51,311 nucleotides of DNA from Verrucomicrobiota bacterium (GTDB lineage: Bacteria; Verrucomicrobiota; Verrucomicrobiia; Limisphaerales; DSYF01), in the NCBI GenBank assembly GCA_025457615.1, contig JALOTZ010000023.1, positions 1 through 51,311 of the forward strand. The letters are read 5' to 3'. The position numbers and the translations under genes are program-made. How positions within the stretch are numbered: the stretch's first letter is position 1; the number at the start of each line of letters is the position of its first letter. Under the pieces are notes generated by a model. The model was not told where the DNA came from. It saw only the letters and a list, made by a program, of their open reading frames with translations, and searched no databases. Positions 14,808 through 22,779 of this stretch are shown here, one piece after another.

Positions 14808-15539
14808 ATGCAACTCCCCGACTATTATCAGATCCTGGGCTTGTCCTCCTCGGCCACCGTCGAGGAGATCAAAAAAGCCTATCGCAAACTGGCGCTTGAA
14901 AACCACCCGGATCTTGGCGGCTCCCACGAACGAATGCTGGCCATCAATGAGGCGTTCTATGTGCTCGCTGATCCGTCCGCCCGCGCTGCATACGATGAGG
15001 CGAAACGTGAAGCGGCCAATGCCGAGGCCCAACACCGCGCCGCGCAGTATTCCGCCAAGGCTGCGAGTGCCGCCGGCGACTATCCGAAGAACTATCAGGA
15101 CTTCGACCGCTGGGTGAATGGTGTGTTCCAGGATGTCGCCAATGCCAAGTATGGATCGGATGGCGGCGGTTGCTGGCATGTGCCCACTGTGGAAAACAGC
15201 GCGTCGGGCGGACTGTTTCTCGTCATTGGTGCGTGTCTGGGAGGATACCTTGGTTGGAAGCTCATGCCGGAGGCCGTGCAGGGCGGGGGCAGGGCGTTCG
15301 GGCTGGCCTTTGCCGCAATTGGCGGCGCTTGGATCGGGCAATTCCTGCACCGTGGCGTTCGATCTGCGGTAGTGGAGAACAGACCCGCCACACCCGGCGA
15401 TGCCACCGCGACGAGTCCGATGCAGCGGCAACTTCTGGTGGTCTGCCCCAAGTGCAGCCAGAAACTCCGGGCGGAGGTCAGCCGGGTTGGAAGCCAATTG
15501 CGGTGTCCGCGGTGCCGCACGGAATTCGCCATGCGTTAA
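14808..15539 (+). CDS. Membrane J-domain protein with zinc ribbon
   Basis: A 243-residue protein with three parts. Residues 3-60 form a J domain (YYQILGLSSSATVEEIKKAYRKLALENHPD) with the HPD motif at 33-35 that stimulates DnaK ATPase. Residues about 128-165 are two hydrophobic segments with glycine motifs (GLFLVIGACLGGYLGWKL; AFGLAFAAIGGAWIGQFL). The C-terminus is a zinc ribbon (VVCPKCSQKLRAEVSRVGSQLRCPRCRTEF, two CPxC knuckles). It lacks the Gly/Phe and CTD domains of DnaJ, so it is a specialised co-chaperone that would recruit DnaK to the membrane. Substrates are unknown. Confidence 0.82.
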   Translation: MQLPDYYQILGLSSSATVEEIKKAYRKLALENHPDLGGSHERMLAINEAFYVLADPSARAAYDEAKREAANAEAQHRAAQYSAKAASAAGDYPKNYQDFDRWVNGVFQDVANAKYGSDGGGCWHVPTVENSASGGLFLVIGACLGGYLGWKLMPEAVQGGGRAFGLAFAAIGGAWIGQFLHRGVRSAVVENRPATPGDATATSPMQRQLLVVCPKCSQKLRAEVSRVGSQLRCPRCRTEFAMR

Positions 15540-15604
15540 AACCTCAACTCCCCAGGATTCCTGTGACTCCCCCGCTCCTTTCCCCGAGCCGAGCCCGCTA
15601 CCCA

Positions 15605-16540
15605 ATGCGGATCTTCTGGTTGGTTATCTGCCTTGTGAGTGTGATTGGAGCAGCCGCACAGACAAACAGCCGCCCGCTGACAAATGGGGAAATCGATTAC
15701 GCGATCCAGTCGCTGATGGGGCCGGGCAGCTATGAGCAGTGGAAACAGCAGCCTGACGGTTCATTTGCCGGCCCGAGCCTACCAAGTAGGGAACAAGCAG
15801 ACGCTTTTGCTTGCGAGCAACGGAATGTGTCCGACATCCGCGCACAACACCCGGAACGAACCGCGCCCCCTTGGAAGCCGATGGATAGGATCATCTTCGC
15901 GATGTTCTGGGTGCCCGTGCTGTATTTCTTCATCCACTTCTCCTTTCGAAGTCGCGGTGCCAAACGGGCCGTATGGCAGGCAAACCTGGGCATGTTCTGC
16001 GGCTGTCTTGGATTCCTGGTGCTCCCGGTAATGGGAGCCATCCCGCTTGAAATCCTTATGCCCTTGGCAGGATTTGCCATACTCGCGGGACTACTGGCGA
16101 TTCCACTGGGTCACACCGCCCGGCGCAGGATCAATCGCAGTGATGGGCGCTTGGTGGGAAGTGGCCGCGCAGGTTTCGCCTTGGTGGCGGGGTATCTGGT
16201 TGCAGGTTGTTTGATCTGCTTGCTCGTCCTGACGATCAAGGTGGGGGTTATCGACGAACCAGCAATTCAGGCGAACCTGGCGGCGATTGACCGGGCGAAG
16301 ATTGCCTGGGCGGCGGCCACCGGAGCAGGTGAAGACGCATCACCGACCCCGGATGAACTCGCCCCGTTCTTTCCTGGGAAGATGTTCCCAACACCGGTTG
16401 CCTCCGAAATCTACGAAATCAACCCCATCGGCGTGAAGGCATCCCACACGATTGACGTTGGCCAGCATCCGCCTACGACCCCACGTCAGCCTCCTTGGGA
16501 GGCATCGCAGATGCCGCCGCTGCCGGAGCCATCCTGGTGA
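15605..16540 (+). CDS. DUF4190-like membrane protein with pseudopilin-like tail
   Basis: A 311-residue protein. It begins with a signal peptide (MRIFWLVICLVSVIGAAAQ), then a soluble stretch, then hydrophobic segments near residues 100-120, 130-160 and 185-210. The segment AIPLGHTARRRINRSDGRLVGSGRAGFALVAGYLVAG fits the DUF4190 pattern (GHxAxxxIxRSxGRLxGxGxAxxGxxxGY). The periplasmic tail (NLAAIDRAKIAWAAATGAGEDASPTPDELAPFFPGKMFPTPV) looks like the globular part of verrucomicrobial pseudopilins (INNLRQIDxAKxxWA...DLxPYL), although the pilin N-terminal helix is absent. It follows the J-domain gene by 65 bases. The role is unknown. Confidence 0.68.
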   Translation: MRIFWLVICLVSVIGAAAQTNSRPLTNGEIDYAIQSLMGPGSYEQWKQQPDGSFAGPSLPSREQADAFACEQRNVSDIRAQHPERTAPPWKPMDRIIFAMFWVPVLYFFIHFSFRSRGAKRAVWQANLGMFCGCLGFLVLPVMGAIPLEILMPLAGFAILAGLLAIPLGHTARRRINRSDGRLVGSGRAGFALVAGYLVAGCLICLLVLTIKVGVIDEPAIQANLAAIDRAKIAWAAATGAGEDASPTPDELAPFFPGKMFPTPVASEIYEINPIGVKASHTIDVGQHPPTTPRQPPWEASQMPPLPEPSW

Positions 16541-16702
16541 CGCTCGCTTCCGGCATCACGCCGACAGTCGCCCGCTTCGATTGCTGATACTCGTCCCGGA
16601 ATCGCTGCATTACAGTCTTCTCCCGCTTTGCCCGTCGCCGCCCGTATGCTTTCAGCCGGGTAGGCCAGCGGCCGAGCGTGGAATAGTCATCCGGTTACCG
16701 CT
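16473..16702 (-). other. Gap with a possible gene remnant
   Basis: Minus-strand frame open from 16691 to a stop at 16473, without a good start until an internal ATG at 16610. It would encode DDYSTLGRWPTRLKAYGRRR and then MQRFRDEYQQSKR, which reads like coding sequence, but it overlaps the 3' end of the DUF4190 gene on the other strand. It may be the decayed tail of an element gene. Otherwise nothing is seen here. Confidence 0.25.
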
Positions 16703-17089
16703 TCACTCGACGTGCAAAATCTCACCATCAACTGTCCGTCCGAAGTCTTCCACCACCCGATCCAATCGGACGAAATGGTTTTTACCGTCGTCATCCATGA
16801 CCTGCAGCATGCGGTCAGCAAGGAACCCAACGACGAACCCGGCAATAGCGGGCATGCCGTCTTCATCACAGATAGCCACTGCGCGTGTTCTGAACTGCGA
16901 CTCGTATTCGCGTCGCGTAGCCGGGTTCTCGATGGTGAGATGGTGAAGCGCCTGTTCCAGCCGTTGGACGGCGAGCTTCCGTTTCAACACGCTGCGCTTC
17001 GTGGAAGCATTTTTGCACGAGCGACAATTTCGCTGTCGCGGGCGAGCCGGGGCGCCACACTTACAGTAAGTGATGCCATTTTTTGTCAT
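16703..17089 (-). CDS. Small zinc-ribbon protein of the integrated element
   Basis: A 128-residue protein beginning MTKNGITYCKCGAPARPRQRNCRSCKNASTKR (cysteines at 9, 11, 21 and 24), a short zinc-binding motif followed by basic residues, then a helix (VQRLEQALHHLTIENPATRREY) and a C-terminal strand-rich part (VMDDDGKNHFVRLDRVVEDF). It is the most distal gene of the minus-strand element block. The preceding 435 bases are rich in palindromes, which could include its operator. Function unknown; nucleic-acid binding is the obvious guess. Confidence 0.6.
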   Translation of the reverse strand: MTKNGITYCKCGAPARPRQRNCRSCKNASTKRSVLKRKLAVQRLEQALHHLTIENPATRREYESQFRTRAVAICDEDGMPAIAGFVVGFLADRMLQVMDDDGKNHFVRLDRVVEDFGRTVDGEILHVE

Positions 17090-17524
17090 AAATCCTCGAC
17101 GACCGCTGAATTGTGCGATTCTGCGCGTTGATTAACAACGACTTGCGTTGCATACACCCATGGCACCGCCTGTTCGTATTCAGACGTTTATACGTTCTGG
17201 CGGAAGAAACGATACAGGTTTGCGAGACTCATAGATTCCGGCGCTACACGTTTTTCGCGTTTTCAAATCGTTCGATGTGATGTTCCCGCGGGAACTGTAT
17301 CGCCATTTTGACCACTTCTCGGGAAAACGAGTGCATGTGGGAGCGTCAGGCTGGCAACTTCGGCGCAAGTTGCCAGACGAATCCTGCTGTGCCTGGCAAG
17401 TTGCCAGCGATTTCCAGGCTCACCTGTCCCAATGCAATTCGCTCGTTCAGGGGTGTATCAATGCGTAATTGCTCGAAACGCGAGTTCACAGCAGGTATGG
17501 ATTTCCATGGAACATTCTCAAGTT
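17090..17524. other. Palindrome-rich intergenic region, possible origin or control region
   Basis: No gene is visible on either strand; the base composition is more AT-rich than its surroundings. It holds a 14-bp perfect palindrome GTTCCCGCGGGAAC (17282-17295), the CTGGCAACTT/AAGTTGCCAG inverted pair and the CTGGCAAGTTGCCAG palindrome (listed separately), and AGACGTTTATACGTTCT near 17183. It lies between a large winged-helix protein gene and the zinc-ribbon gene, both on the minus strand. An origin of replication, transfer origin or complex operator are all possible. Confidence 0.45.
17351..17407. promoter_or_regulatory. Repeated CTGGCAAxTT sites
   Basis: Four half-sites of one motif: CTGGCAACTT at 17351-17360, its exact inverse AAGTTGCCAG at 17367-17376 (6-base spacer), and the 15-base perfect palindrome CTGGCAAGTTGCCAG at 17393-17407, which is two half-sites sharing a centre. 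Distances between centres are about two helical turns or more. This is what a dimeric regulator or an initiator protein binding site cluster looks like; the nearby winged-helix protein is a candidate ligand. Confidence 0.5.
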
Positions 17525-19654
17525 TTACTCAGACAGGGCAATTTCAGCCTCGGGATCGGGGTTGCGGGCCGCCAGCGCCTTTGCCCGGGCTTCGACTCGT
17601 TCGTGGACACTCATGATTGCCCGCCAACCGTAGGCGCGATCAAGGATGCACTTCGCCTTTCTCATAACCTTGATGTGATCCTCATCGCCAACCCCACTCG
17701 CTTTTAGCCAATCCCTACCCCACTGCTTGTAGCACGAGTAGTATATCAACGGTTCCATCAGCAGAACCGGGAGGTGCCTCCGGGCGAGCGTTGCAAAACG
17801 CTGTTGCATCCCGAGCAGGAAAGCCACGCAAAGCATCTTGATTCCATTATCATTCGAGTCCTGGGTCTCCGCGATAAATCGGATGGGAACCGGACAGGCC
17901 GGCGGCATGAATGGGTTCCAATCCCGGGTTTTATGTTCTGGAAGCCTCGTCCACCGTCCGGAGTTGTTCTGGGTTTCCCAGTGGCCGGGCGGTAAACATT
18001 GGCGTCGCAATTCCATCAAAAGGCTGCGGTAATTGGCGTCATTTGCGGCTTCTCGATACTCCGGAGTAGCCCGGTGCCGGGCCAACAGGCCATCGACTTT
18101 CCAATGCGAACGATTGTCCAGAAACTCCGTGTCAACAACGTCGTGCCCGAGGTGATCGTAGTATTTGAGCGTATATTCCACGACGTTGACTTCCCCGCGA
18201 AGGCCGGAACCGCCGACAATGTCCTCGGGGCAAATGTGAAGGAAACGGTCGGGCTCAAGCTCGCTACGGACTCGCAACTGACTGAGATCATCGTCCTGAT
18301 ACCGGGCCAAAGTGCAGTAATAACCCGGCCAGCGATTGAGGAATTCACGCAGATCTTGGGCATGCTTAACCTGATACCGGCCGAAACTGCCATCGCTAAA
18401 GTCAACACCGGCGAAAACTTCCTGCAGCATCCGGGCTGTCATTGGGAAGCGACGGTGTTTCACCCGGGAATTGATGAGTCGCTGTAGTTTTACGCGGTCA
18501 GCAGGGGCGACCGGGAATTCAAAACGCTGCTGCAACAACCGGGTCACGGATGATTCCTCGTCGGATAAAAAGGGGAATCGATTGCCCAAAGGCGCGAAGC
18601 GCCCAAGGGCTAAACTTTGTCCCATCTTATCCGAAGGGGAAAAACCAGCAACAGCAGCAGCGCCCGGTGCGCAGCGGACTTGGGAGTTAATAATATAGTC
18701 TCGGCCAACCGGAATCTTTTTCTGCCCGGTTCGCTGCCCGATTTGGGACTCAATTTTAAGCAATTTATTGACGTTTAGAACCACCCCGAACTGCCCATTT
18801 CGTCGGAATTTTTTACACACATTTTTGGCTTCCAGAATACTTATGACCCGGTAAGCCGACTTGACCTTCCGTAACCCGGACTTGGCCCCGATTTCCTTCA
18901 TGTCTTTGAAGGGGAGTTCCCCATTGAAGCTCAAACCGGCTGACGCCCGGCGATACAACTGGTTCACGAACATTTTGATAACCTCGACCATTTGATCCGC
19001 GACCCGGGTATTGTTGCCGTCCGTTTCAGGCTCACCGGGTAGAAGCTGGCCATTGATGACTCGGACAATGTCACAGATTGGCAGCCGTCGCCGGTTACCG
19101 TTGCGACTCAGCAGCAGGCGCTTCATTTTATTTGGCCAGGGTTTGTCGGATCGGTGTAGCCGTTTTTCAGGCTTTCGGGAGCGAGGGCATCGGATCATCT
19201 GTCTGCACTTGCGAACCTTCCAGCAAAGCGTGTTTGCCCGGTCGAACCGGTAACGGATCAGGTAGGGCTTCCGGAAACCATTGTATTGGATATCGACCTT
19301 CCCAACCTTCTCCAGTTCCTTGACTGCACGATAGACCGATTCCAAGGGCATGCGCTGACGCTGGGCGATCTCCTTGCCAGGGATCTCAAAGAATCCCTGT
19401 TTGGTGAGGGCATCAGGATTACGTTTCCATTCTTCGTATTTCTTCAGGGCCTCACCACGCAAACAGCGATCGACCCTCATCACCATCTGCGGAGCGCGTC
19501 CCTGGTGGCCGTTGGAACCTTTTTCGCCGTGCAACCTCCTGCCCTTGGCCATCTGGAACAAGTCAGCCTCACGTTGGGGCCAGGGCGCAATCGATTTATA
19601 CTCCTGCGCATCGGCCAGGAAATTGCTGAGTCCGTAATGGTCACCCTCGCTCAC
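17525..19654 (-). CDS. Large protein with two winged-helix domains
   Basis: A 709-residue protein I cannot name. Residues about 90-135 (KEIAQRQRMPLESVYRAVKELEKVGKVDIQYNGFRKPYLIRY) form a winged helix-turn-helix. A second one is at about 245-305 (FKDMKEIGAKSGLRKVKSAYRVISILEAKNVCKKFRRNGQFGVVLNVNKLLKI). The C-terminal 350 residues are strand and helix without a motif I recognise. Two winged helices in one chain, with repeated palindromes just downstream and an integrase nearby, is the layout of plasmid-type replication initiators; that is inference. The ATG overlaps the stop of the small upstream gene (ATGA at 19651-19654), so the two are translationally coupled. Confidence 0.6.
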   Translation of the reverse strand: MSEGDHYGLSNFLADAQEYKSIAPWPQREADLFQMAKGRRLHGEKGSNGHQGRAPQMVMRVDRCLRGEALKKYEEWKRNPDALTKQGFFEIPGKEIAQRQRMPLESVYRAVKELEKVGKVDIQYNGFRKPYLIRYRFDRANTLCWKVRKCRQMIRCPRSRKPEKRLHRSDKPWPNKMKRLLLSRNGNRRRLPICDIVRVINGQLLPGEPETDGNNTRVADQMVEVIKMFVNQLYRRASAGLSFNGELPFKDMKEIGAKSGLRKVKSAYRVISILEAKNVCKKFRRNGQFGVVLNVNKLLKIESQIGQRTGQKKIPVGRDYIINSQVRCAPGAAAVAGFSPSDKMGQSLALGRFAPLGNRFPFLSDEESSVTRLLQQRFEFPVAPADRVKLQRLINSRVKHRRFPMTARMLQEVFAGVDFSDGSFGRYQVKHAQDLREFLNRWPGYYCTLARYQDDDLSQLRVRSELEPDRFLHICPEDIVGGSGLRGEVNVVEYTLKYYDHLGHDVVDTEFLDNRSHWKVDGLLARHRATPEYREAANDANYRSLLMELRRQCLPPGHWETQNNSGRWTRLPEHKTRDWNPFMPPACPVPIRFIAETQDSNDNGIKMLCVAFLLGMQQRFATLARRHLPVLLMEPLIYYSCYKQWGRDWLKASGVGDEDHIKVMRKAKCILDRAYGWRAIMSVHERVEARAKALAARNPDPEAEIALSE

Positions 19655-19998
19655 AAAGCCACCTCCGACTTCTGCTGGGCGTTGCGGAGTTTCTGAAAAT
19701 ATGCGGCGGCGCTTTCGTAAACGACAAAACGCATTCCGCGATCTGACCCGGTTTTTCTGACGACTATCGATTCCACCTCCGGTTTGAAGCCATTGCGTTT
19801 AGTCCGCAGGACTCGTTGGAGCCAGAAGGTTCGCGTCCCTCCAAAAAACGGATCCACCTCGCGAGGTTTTGGGACGCGGAATGAGAATACAGGCGCGGCA
19901 ATTGTCGCCACCACGACGGCAGCTTGACCAGGCATTATGACAGTTGGCGGTATTCCCATACCGCCCATTCTAAGCGGGCGCACGGATCGTTCATCCAC
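19651..19998 (-). CDS. Excisionase-like small DNA-binding protein
   Basis: A 115-residue protein. Its C-terminal half (PREVDPFFGGTRTFWLQRVLRTKRNGFKPEVESIVVRKTGSDRGMRFVVYESAAAYFQKL) has the shape of MerR-like excisionases: a degenerate helix-turn-helix, a basic wing and a final helix after a Tyr/Val-Tyr strand. The N-terminal 40 residues are low-complexity with Gly, Pro and Val; the true start may be Met12 or Met14. It overlaps the 709-residue gene by four bases. In integrative elements such proteins act with the integrase in excision or control its promoter. Confidence 0.55.
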   Translation of the reverse strand: MDERSVRPLRMGGMGIPPTVIMPGQAAVVVATIAAPVFSFRVPKPREVDPFFGGTRTFWLQRVLRTKRNGFKPEVESIVVRKTGSDRGMRFVVYESAAAYFQKLRNAQQKSEVAL

Positions 19999-20159
19999 TT
20001 TGTAGGCCGCCTAAACGCGATATCGAGCGCCCCTATCGGCAAGAATAGCAAGGCTATCCCTGTTACATTCGAATCGTGGGCAGCGGGGTAGTCGATAAAC
20101 GATTATGCCGCATCCGAAGCACGGCTCCGACAGCAGCGCGAACGAGACGCACGATTCGA

Positions 20160-21083
20160 TTATCGCGGGGTTCTGACAAAACCCAGGATACACGCCTTAA
20201 CAGCCGACTTTATCCGGGCTCGTGTCGCGGCCGGTGTGCGTCTTTCAGACGAAAGGGACTTCCCGAGTTTGGCGAGGTCTGGATCTGTCTCCGGAGTGTT
20301 TTCGTATGCTTCGAGGATTACTTGCCACGCCAACGCCGCCCACTCATGAGCAGTTTCCCGTGAAAATGGCTTCAGACTCCTGGCTTTGTTTTTCCAATCC
20401 GAAGGCTGTTCTGTTCCCAGAAGCGAATCTGCCGAGGGTGGTGCCGCGTGAGCCGACATGACCACCTGCAATGCCTGAAACGCGAGTTTGTTTTTGACCA
20501 GATTGAGATCGGTCCCGCGTTTACGGTCTTTCCATGGGAAAAGGTCCAGATGGAAATTCTCGCCGACCTTCAACTTGTTGTGAAGATCCTCGATGTTGGT
20601 CGAGAAATGCGGGTGCGGCGAGTAAAGCACGGGCCACTCGATATGCTCGCGGGCGGCGGGCATAAACAGGCCCGGATTCGCCAACGCCTCCTGGTTCAGA
20701 TTCTCGACCGCTTTGTTGACGGTTCGATAAAGCTCCTTCGCCGCCACGACATTTCCTTGGGCGGCGAGATGTTCCAAGGCACGCATGGCCCGGTGAGCAA
20801 TCATGCAGATGATGGCAGCGTCAAGTGTAGTAGTCTTGGCCTTCTCAGCCCGAGCCACCAAGGAGGCTACTGGTTGCAGGCAGGCCGCGATGAGTAGTTT
20901 GACGTCCGCGTCCATTAGCCGCCGGTGGAGTTCTTCGTCTGTGATTTGCTTGAGGTTCTCCACCGGGATGGGTTGCTGCGGCTTCTCCAACGGTGGCGGC
21001 AGCTTCACGACGATTGGGAGCGCATTTGCTTTGGGGCGCGATTTCCTGCTCCGCGCATTGGTCGGCTTGGTGCGTTTTGACAT
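20160..21083 (-). CDS. Unknown element protein
   Basis: A 307-residue protein without recognised domains. A basic, low-complexity N-terminus (MSKRTKPTNARSRKSRPKAN) is followed by mostly helical sequence, with helices in AACLQPVASLVARAEKAKTTTLDAAIICMIAHRAMRALEHL. The C-terminus (AATRARIKSAVKACILGFVRTPR) is also helical and basic. It starts two bases after the end of the integrase gene, so it is almost surely co-transcribed with it. Its place between integrase and excisionase-like gene suggests a role in element maintenance, but nothing in the sequence shows it. The 160 bases downstream (19999-20159) hold no gene. Confidence 0.6.
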   Translation of the reverse strand: MSKRTKPTNARSRKSRPKANALPIVVKLPPPLEKPQQPIPVENLKQITDEELHRRLMDADVKLLIAACLQPVASLVARAEKAKTTTLDAAIICMIAHRAMRALEHLAAQGNVVAAKELYRTVNKAVENLNQEALANPGLFMPAAREHIEWPVLYSPHPHFSTNIEDLHNKLKVGENFHLDLFPWKDRKRGTDLNLVKNKLAFQALQVVMSAHAAPPSADSLLGTEQPSDWKNKARSLKPFSRETAHEWAALAWQVILEAYENTPETDPDLAKLGKSLSSERRTPAATRARIKSAVKACILGFVRTPR

Positions 21084-21085
21084 AA

Positions 21086-22303
21086 CTATTGAGCGGACTT
21101 TCTCGCTGCCTTCTTTCCGGATCGCTTTTTCTGATTGGCCTGCGTGGCTGGATTCTGAAGTGAGGGCACCCTCCCGACCGCCTCCCGAAGCGGGGCGAGT
21201 TCGTGATGCGTATAGCGGGTGTTCACGGCTGCGGTGCTATGGCCGGTCAGCTTCATGCGCAGTTCTTGCGAAACGCCGGCATTGGCCAGCGCACTGTTGA
21301 AGCTGTGCCGCAACGAGTGAAATGACTGGCGGCTGAATTTGCGCTTGCCCATCCCTGCGACCAGGCCAGTTTCTAACCCGGCCCGGCGCATGATGACCTT
21401 GAACGATTCGCTTAAACCGTGCTGTCCCCCGCTGCCTTTCGCTGCGAGTTCCGGGCACAGAAACACTTCCGGCTTGTCCGTGGACGCAATCGCCTCCAGG
21501 TGGGACTGAAGTTCCGGATGGATCGGGATCTCGATGAAGGGGGGCTTTTTCTTTGTCTGGCGCCGAGTCTTCTGCGGCATGAAGCGCATGACGCCTTTGG
21601 CCAGGTCCAAGTTTTCCCACTTCATTTTAACGCAATCGCCAAGCCGTGCGCCGGTAAAATACCCCAGCAAGATCAGCGTCTTCCAACTGGGGGTCTTTGC
21701 CGCATCAACCAGCAACTTCACTTGCGCCGGGGTGAAGACGTCGCGTTCGGAAGACTCGATCGCCGGCAATTCAATCGCCTCGACCGGGTTATTCGGGATC
21801 AGTCCCTGCCGCCGGGCCAGGTTGAAGACGTTGTTCAAGGTCTTCGCATCCACCACAACGGTCTTGGGGGCGCTGCCATCCTTCACGCGCTGGTTGACAA
21901 ATCCTTGAATGTCGCTCGCAGTGATCGCGATGAGGGGACGGTTGGCGCGGTTGCCGAGGAATTTCAGAAACAGGTTTACGGTGTTCTCGTAGCGTTCCGC
22001 CGTTCCTGCGGCCTTGGCTGCCTTCTTTCCCTCCAGCCATGTATCCAGGTAGGTGCGCGTTGGGGTGTATCGGATACCGGCCCCCGTCGTCCTTTCCAGT
22101 ATGCCGCTCAAAATCTCCCGGCACTTCGCTTCCGTCAGGACGCCCTGCCGGGCCTGGTCTGCGGTGTGCTCCAGTTCGAGGGCGATCTCCAGGGCCTTGT
22201 TCCGGTCGGTCTGCTTGGTGGTCTTCTTGACTTGGCGCCCCGATTCATCGGTGTAACATGCAGTCCAGTATTTTGAGTTTGGGTGTCGCCAGATCGAGGC
22301 CAT
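21086..22303 (-). CDS. Tyrosine-family site-specific integrase
   Basis: A 405-residue integrase that would recombine attP and attB through a phosphotyrosine intermediate. The N-terminal part (MASIWRHPNSKYWTACYTDESGRQVKKTT) is the arm-binding domain, residues 85-170 the SAM-like core-binding domain, and residues 188-370 the catalytic domain. Catalytic residues visible are Arg220 (GARLGD), His329 and Arg332 (FHSLRHSFNSAL), His355 (LTGHS) and Tyr364 (NTRYTHHEL); all are intact. The C-terminus is basic. The gene starts about 100 bases from a tRNA-Gly 3' fragment, the likely attachment site, and heads a minus-strand operon of element genes. Confidence 0.93.
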   Translation of the reverse strand: MASIWRHPNSKYWTACYTDESGRQVKKTTKQTDRNKALEIALELEHTADQARQGVLTEAKCREILSGILERTTGAGIRYTPTRTYLDTWLEGKKAAKAAGTAERYENTVNLFLKFLGNRANRPLIAITASDIQGFVNQRVKDGSAPKTVVVDAKTLNNVFNLARRQGLIPNNPVEAIELPAIESSERDVFTPAQVKLLVDAAKTPSWKTLILLGYFTGARLGDCVKMKWENLDLAKGVMRFMPQKTRRQTKKKPPFIEIPIHPELQSHLEAIASTDKPEVFLCPELAAKGSGGQHGLSESFKVIMRRAGLETGLVAGMGKRKFSRQSFHSLRHSFNSALANAGVSQELRMKLTGHSTAAVNTRYTHHELAPLREAVGRVPSLQNPATQANQKKRSGKKAARKSAQ

Positions 22304-22401
22304 GTTGATGTAAGAATAAAAGTAAGAATAGACACCGAAGTTTTAGCGGGACCTAGACGCTTAAATCAAAGAAAAACGCATGGTTTTGGGAATCAGATCG
22401 A

Positions 22402-22432
22402 GACGAGGGTTCGATTCCCTTCACCCGCTCCA
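22402..22432 (+). repeat. tRNA-Gly 3' fragment, probable attR
   Basis: A 31-base stretch reads as the end of a tRNA-Gly: T-arm GAGGGTTCGATTCCCTT, acceptor CACCCGC and TCCA. No matching 5' acceptor, D-arm or anticodon arm precedes it, so it is a fragment. Tyrosine integrases commonly recombine in tRNA 3' ends, and an integrase gene starts 99 bases to the left. In this orientation the complete tRNA-Gly should lie left of the element, beyond this window's edge. Confidence 0.65.
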
Positions 22433-22486
22433 ACTTCTTCTTCTTAATTTCCAACAACTTACGCGAGCTTCTGGCATTTTCTGCAT

Positions 22487-22508
22487 ATCGCACAGAATCA
22501 ACGTGCAT
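22487..22508 (+). repeat. 22-bp direct repeat, left copy
   Basis: A perfect 22-base match to 27286-27307 on the same strand (starts ATCGCACAGAATCAACG, ends TGCAT). The flanks differ on both sides, so the match ends sharply. It lies between the two tRNA-Gly fragments. It may be a recombination site or the footprint of an insertion or deletion. Confidence 0.6.
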
Positions 22509-22528
22509 GCTCATTGAGGCTGGAAGAT

Positions 22529-22560
22529 TGGAGCGGGCGAAGGGAATCGAACCCGAGGAC
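22529..22560 (-). repeat. Second tRNA-Gly 3' fragment, inverted
   Basis: On the minus strand the sequence TCGGGTTCGATTCCCTTCG followed by CCCGCTCCA is again a tRNA-Gly 3' end. It differs from the plus-strand copy at 22402 in the T-stem and one acceptor base, so it probably came from a different tRNA-Gly gene or has drifted. The 5' part is absent. The stretch 22561-22779 to its right holds no gene. Confidence 0.6.
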
Positions 22561-22779
22561 TCCGCTCTGTCAGCCCGACACCGGGCTGACGTAAATCTTC
22601 ATCTTTCAAGAGGATAATGAAAGTGCCCCGGCGGAGCCAACTCGAAAGCGGGTCAAAAAAGCCCAAGAAAGTTGTCAGGACCTGTCAGGAACGCGCTTGG
22701 GTCTTTCGCGGTTCCGGCAACCATGCGCTTTTTGGAGCGAGGAAAACAGCATCCCCAACCGGCAAGGGATAGCCCTATC

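Noticed and set aside
20011-20193. Small Cys-containing minus-strand frame
   Set aside because: It overlaps the end of the unknown 307-residue gene and has no motif; no ribosome binding site is present.
22370-22620. Complete tRNA gene
   Set aside because: Only the T-arm and acceptor end are present in both orientations. No D-arm, anticodon arm or 5' acceptor half could be folded with either.
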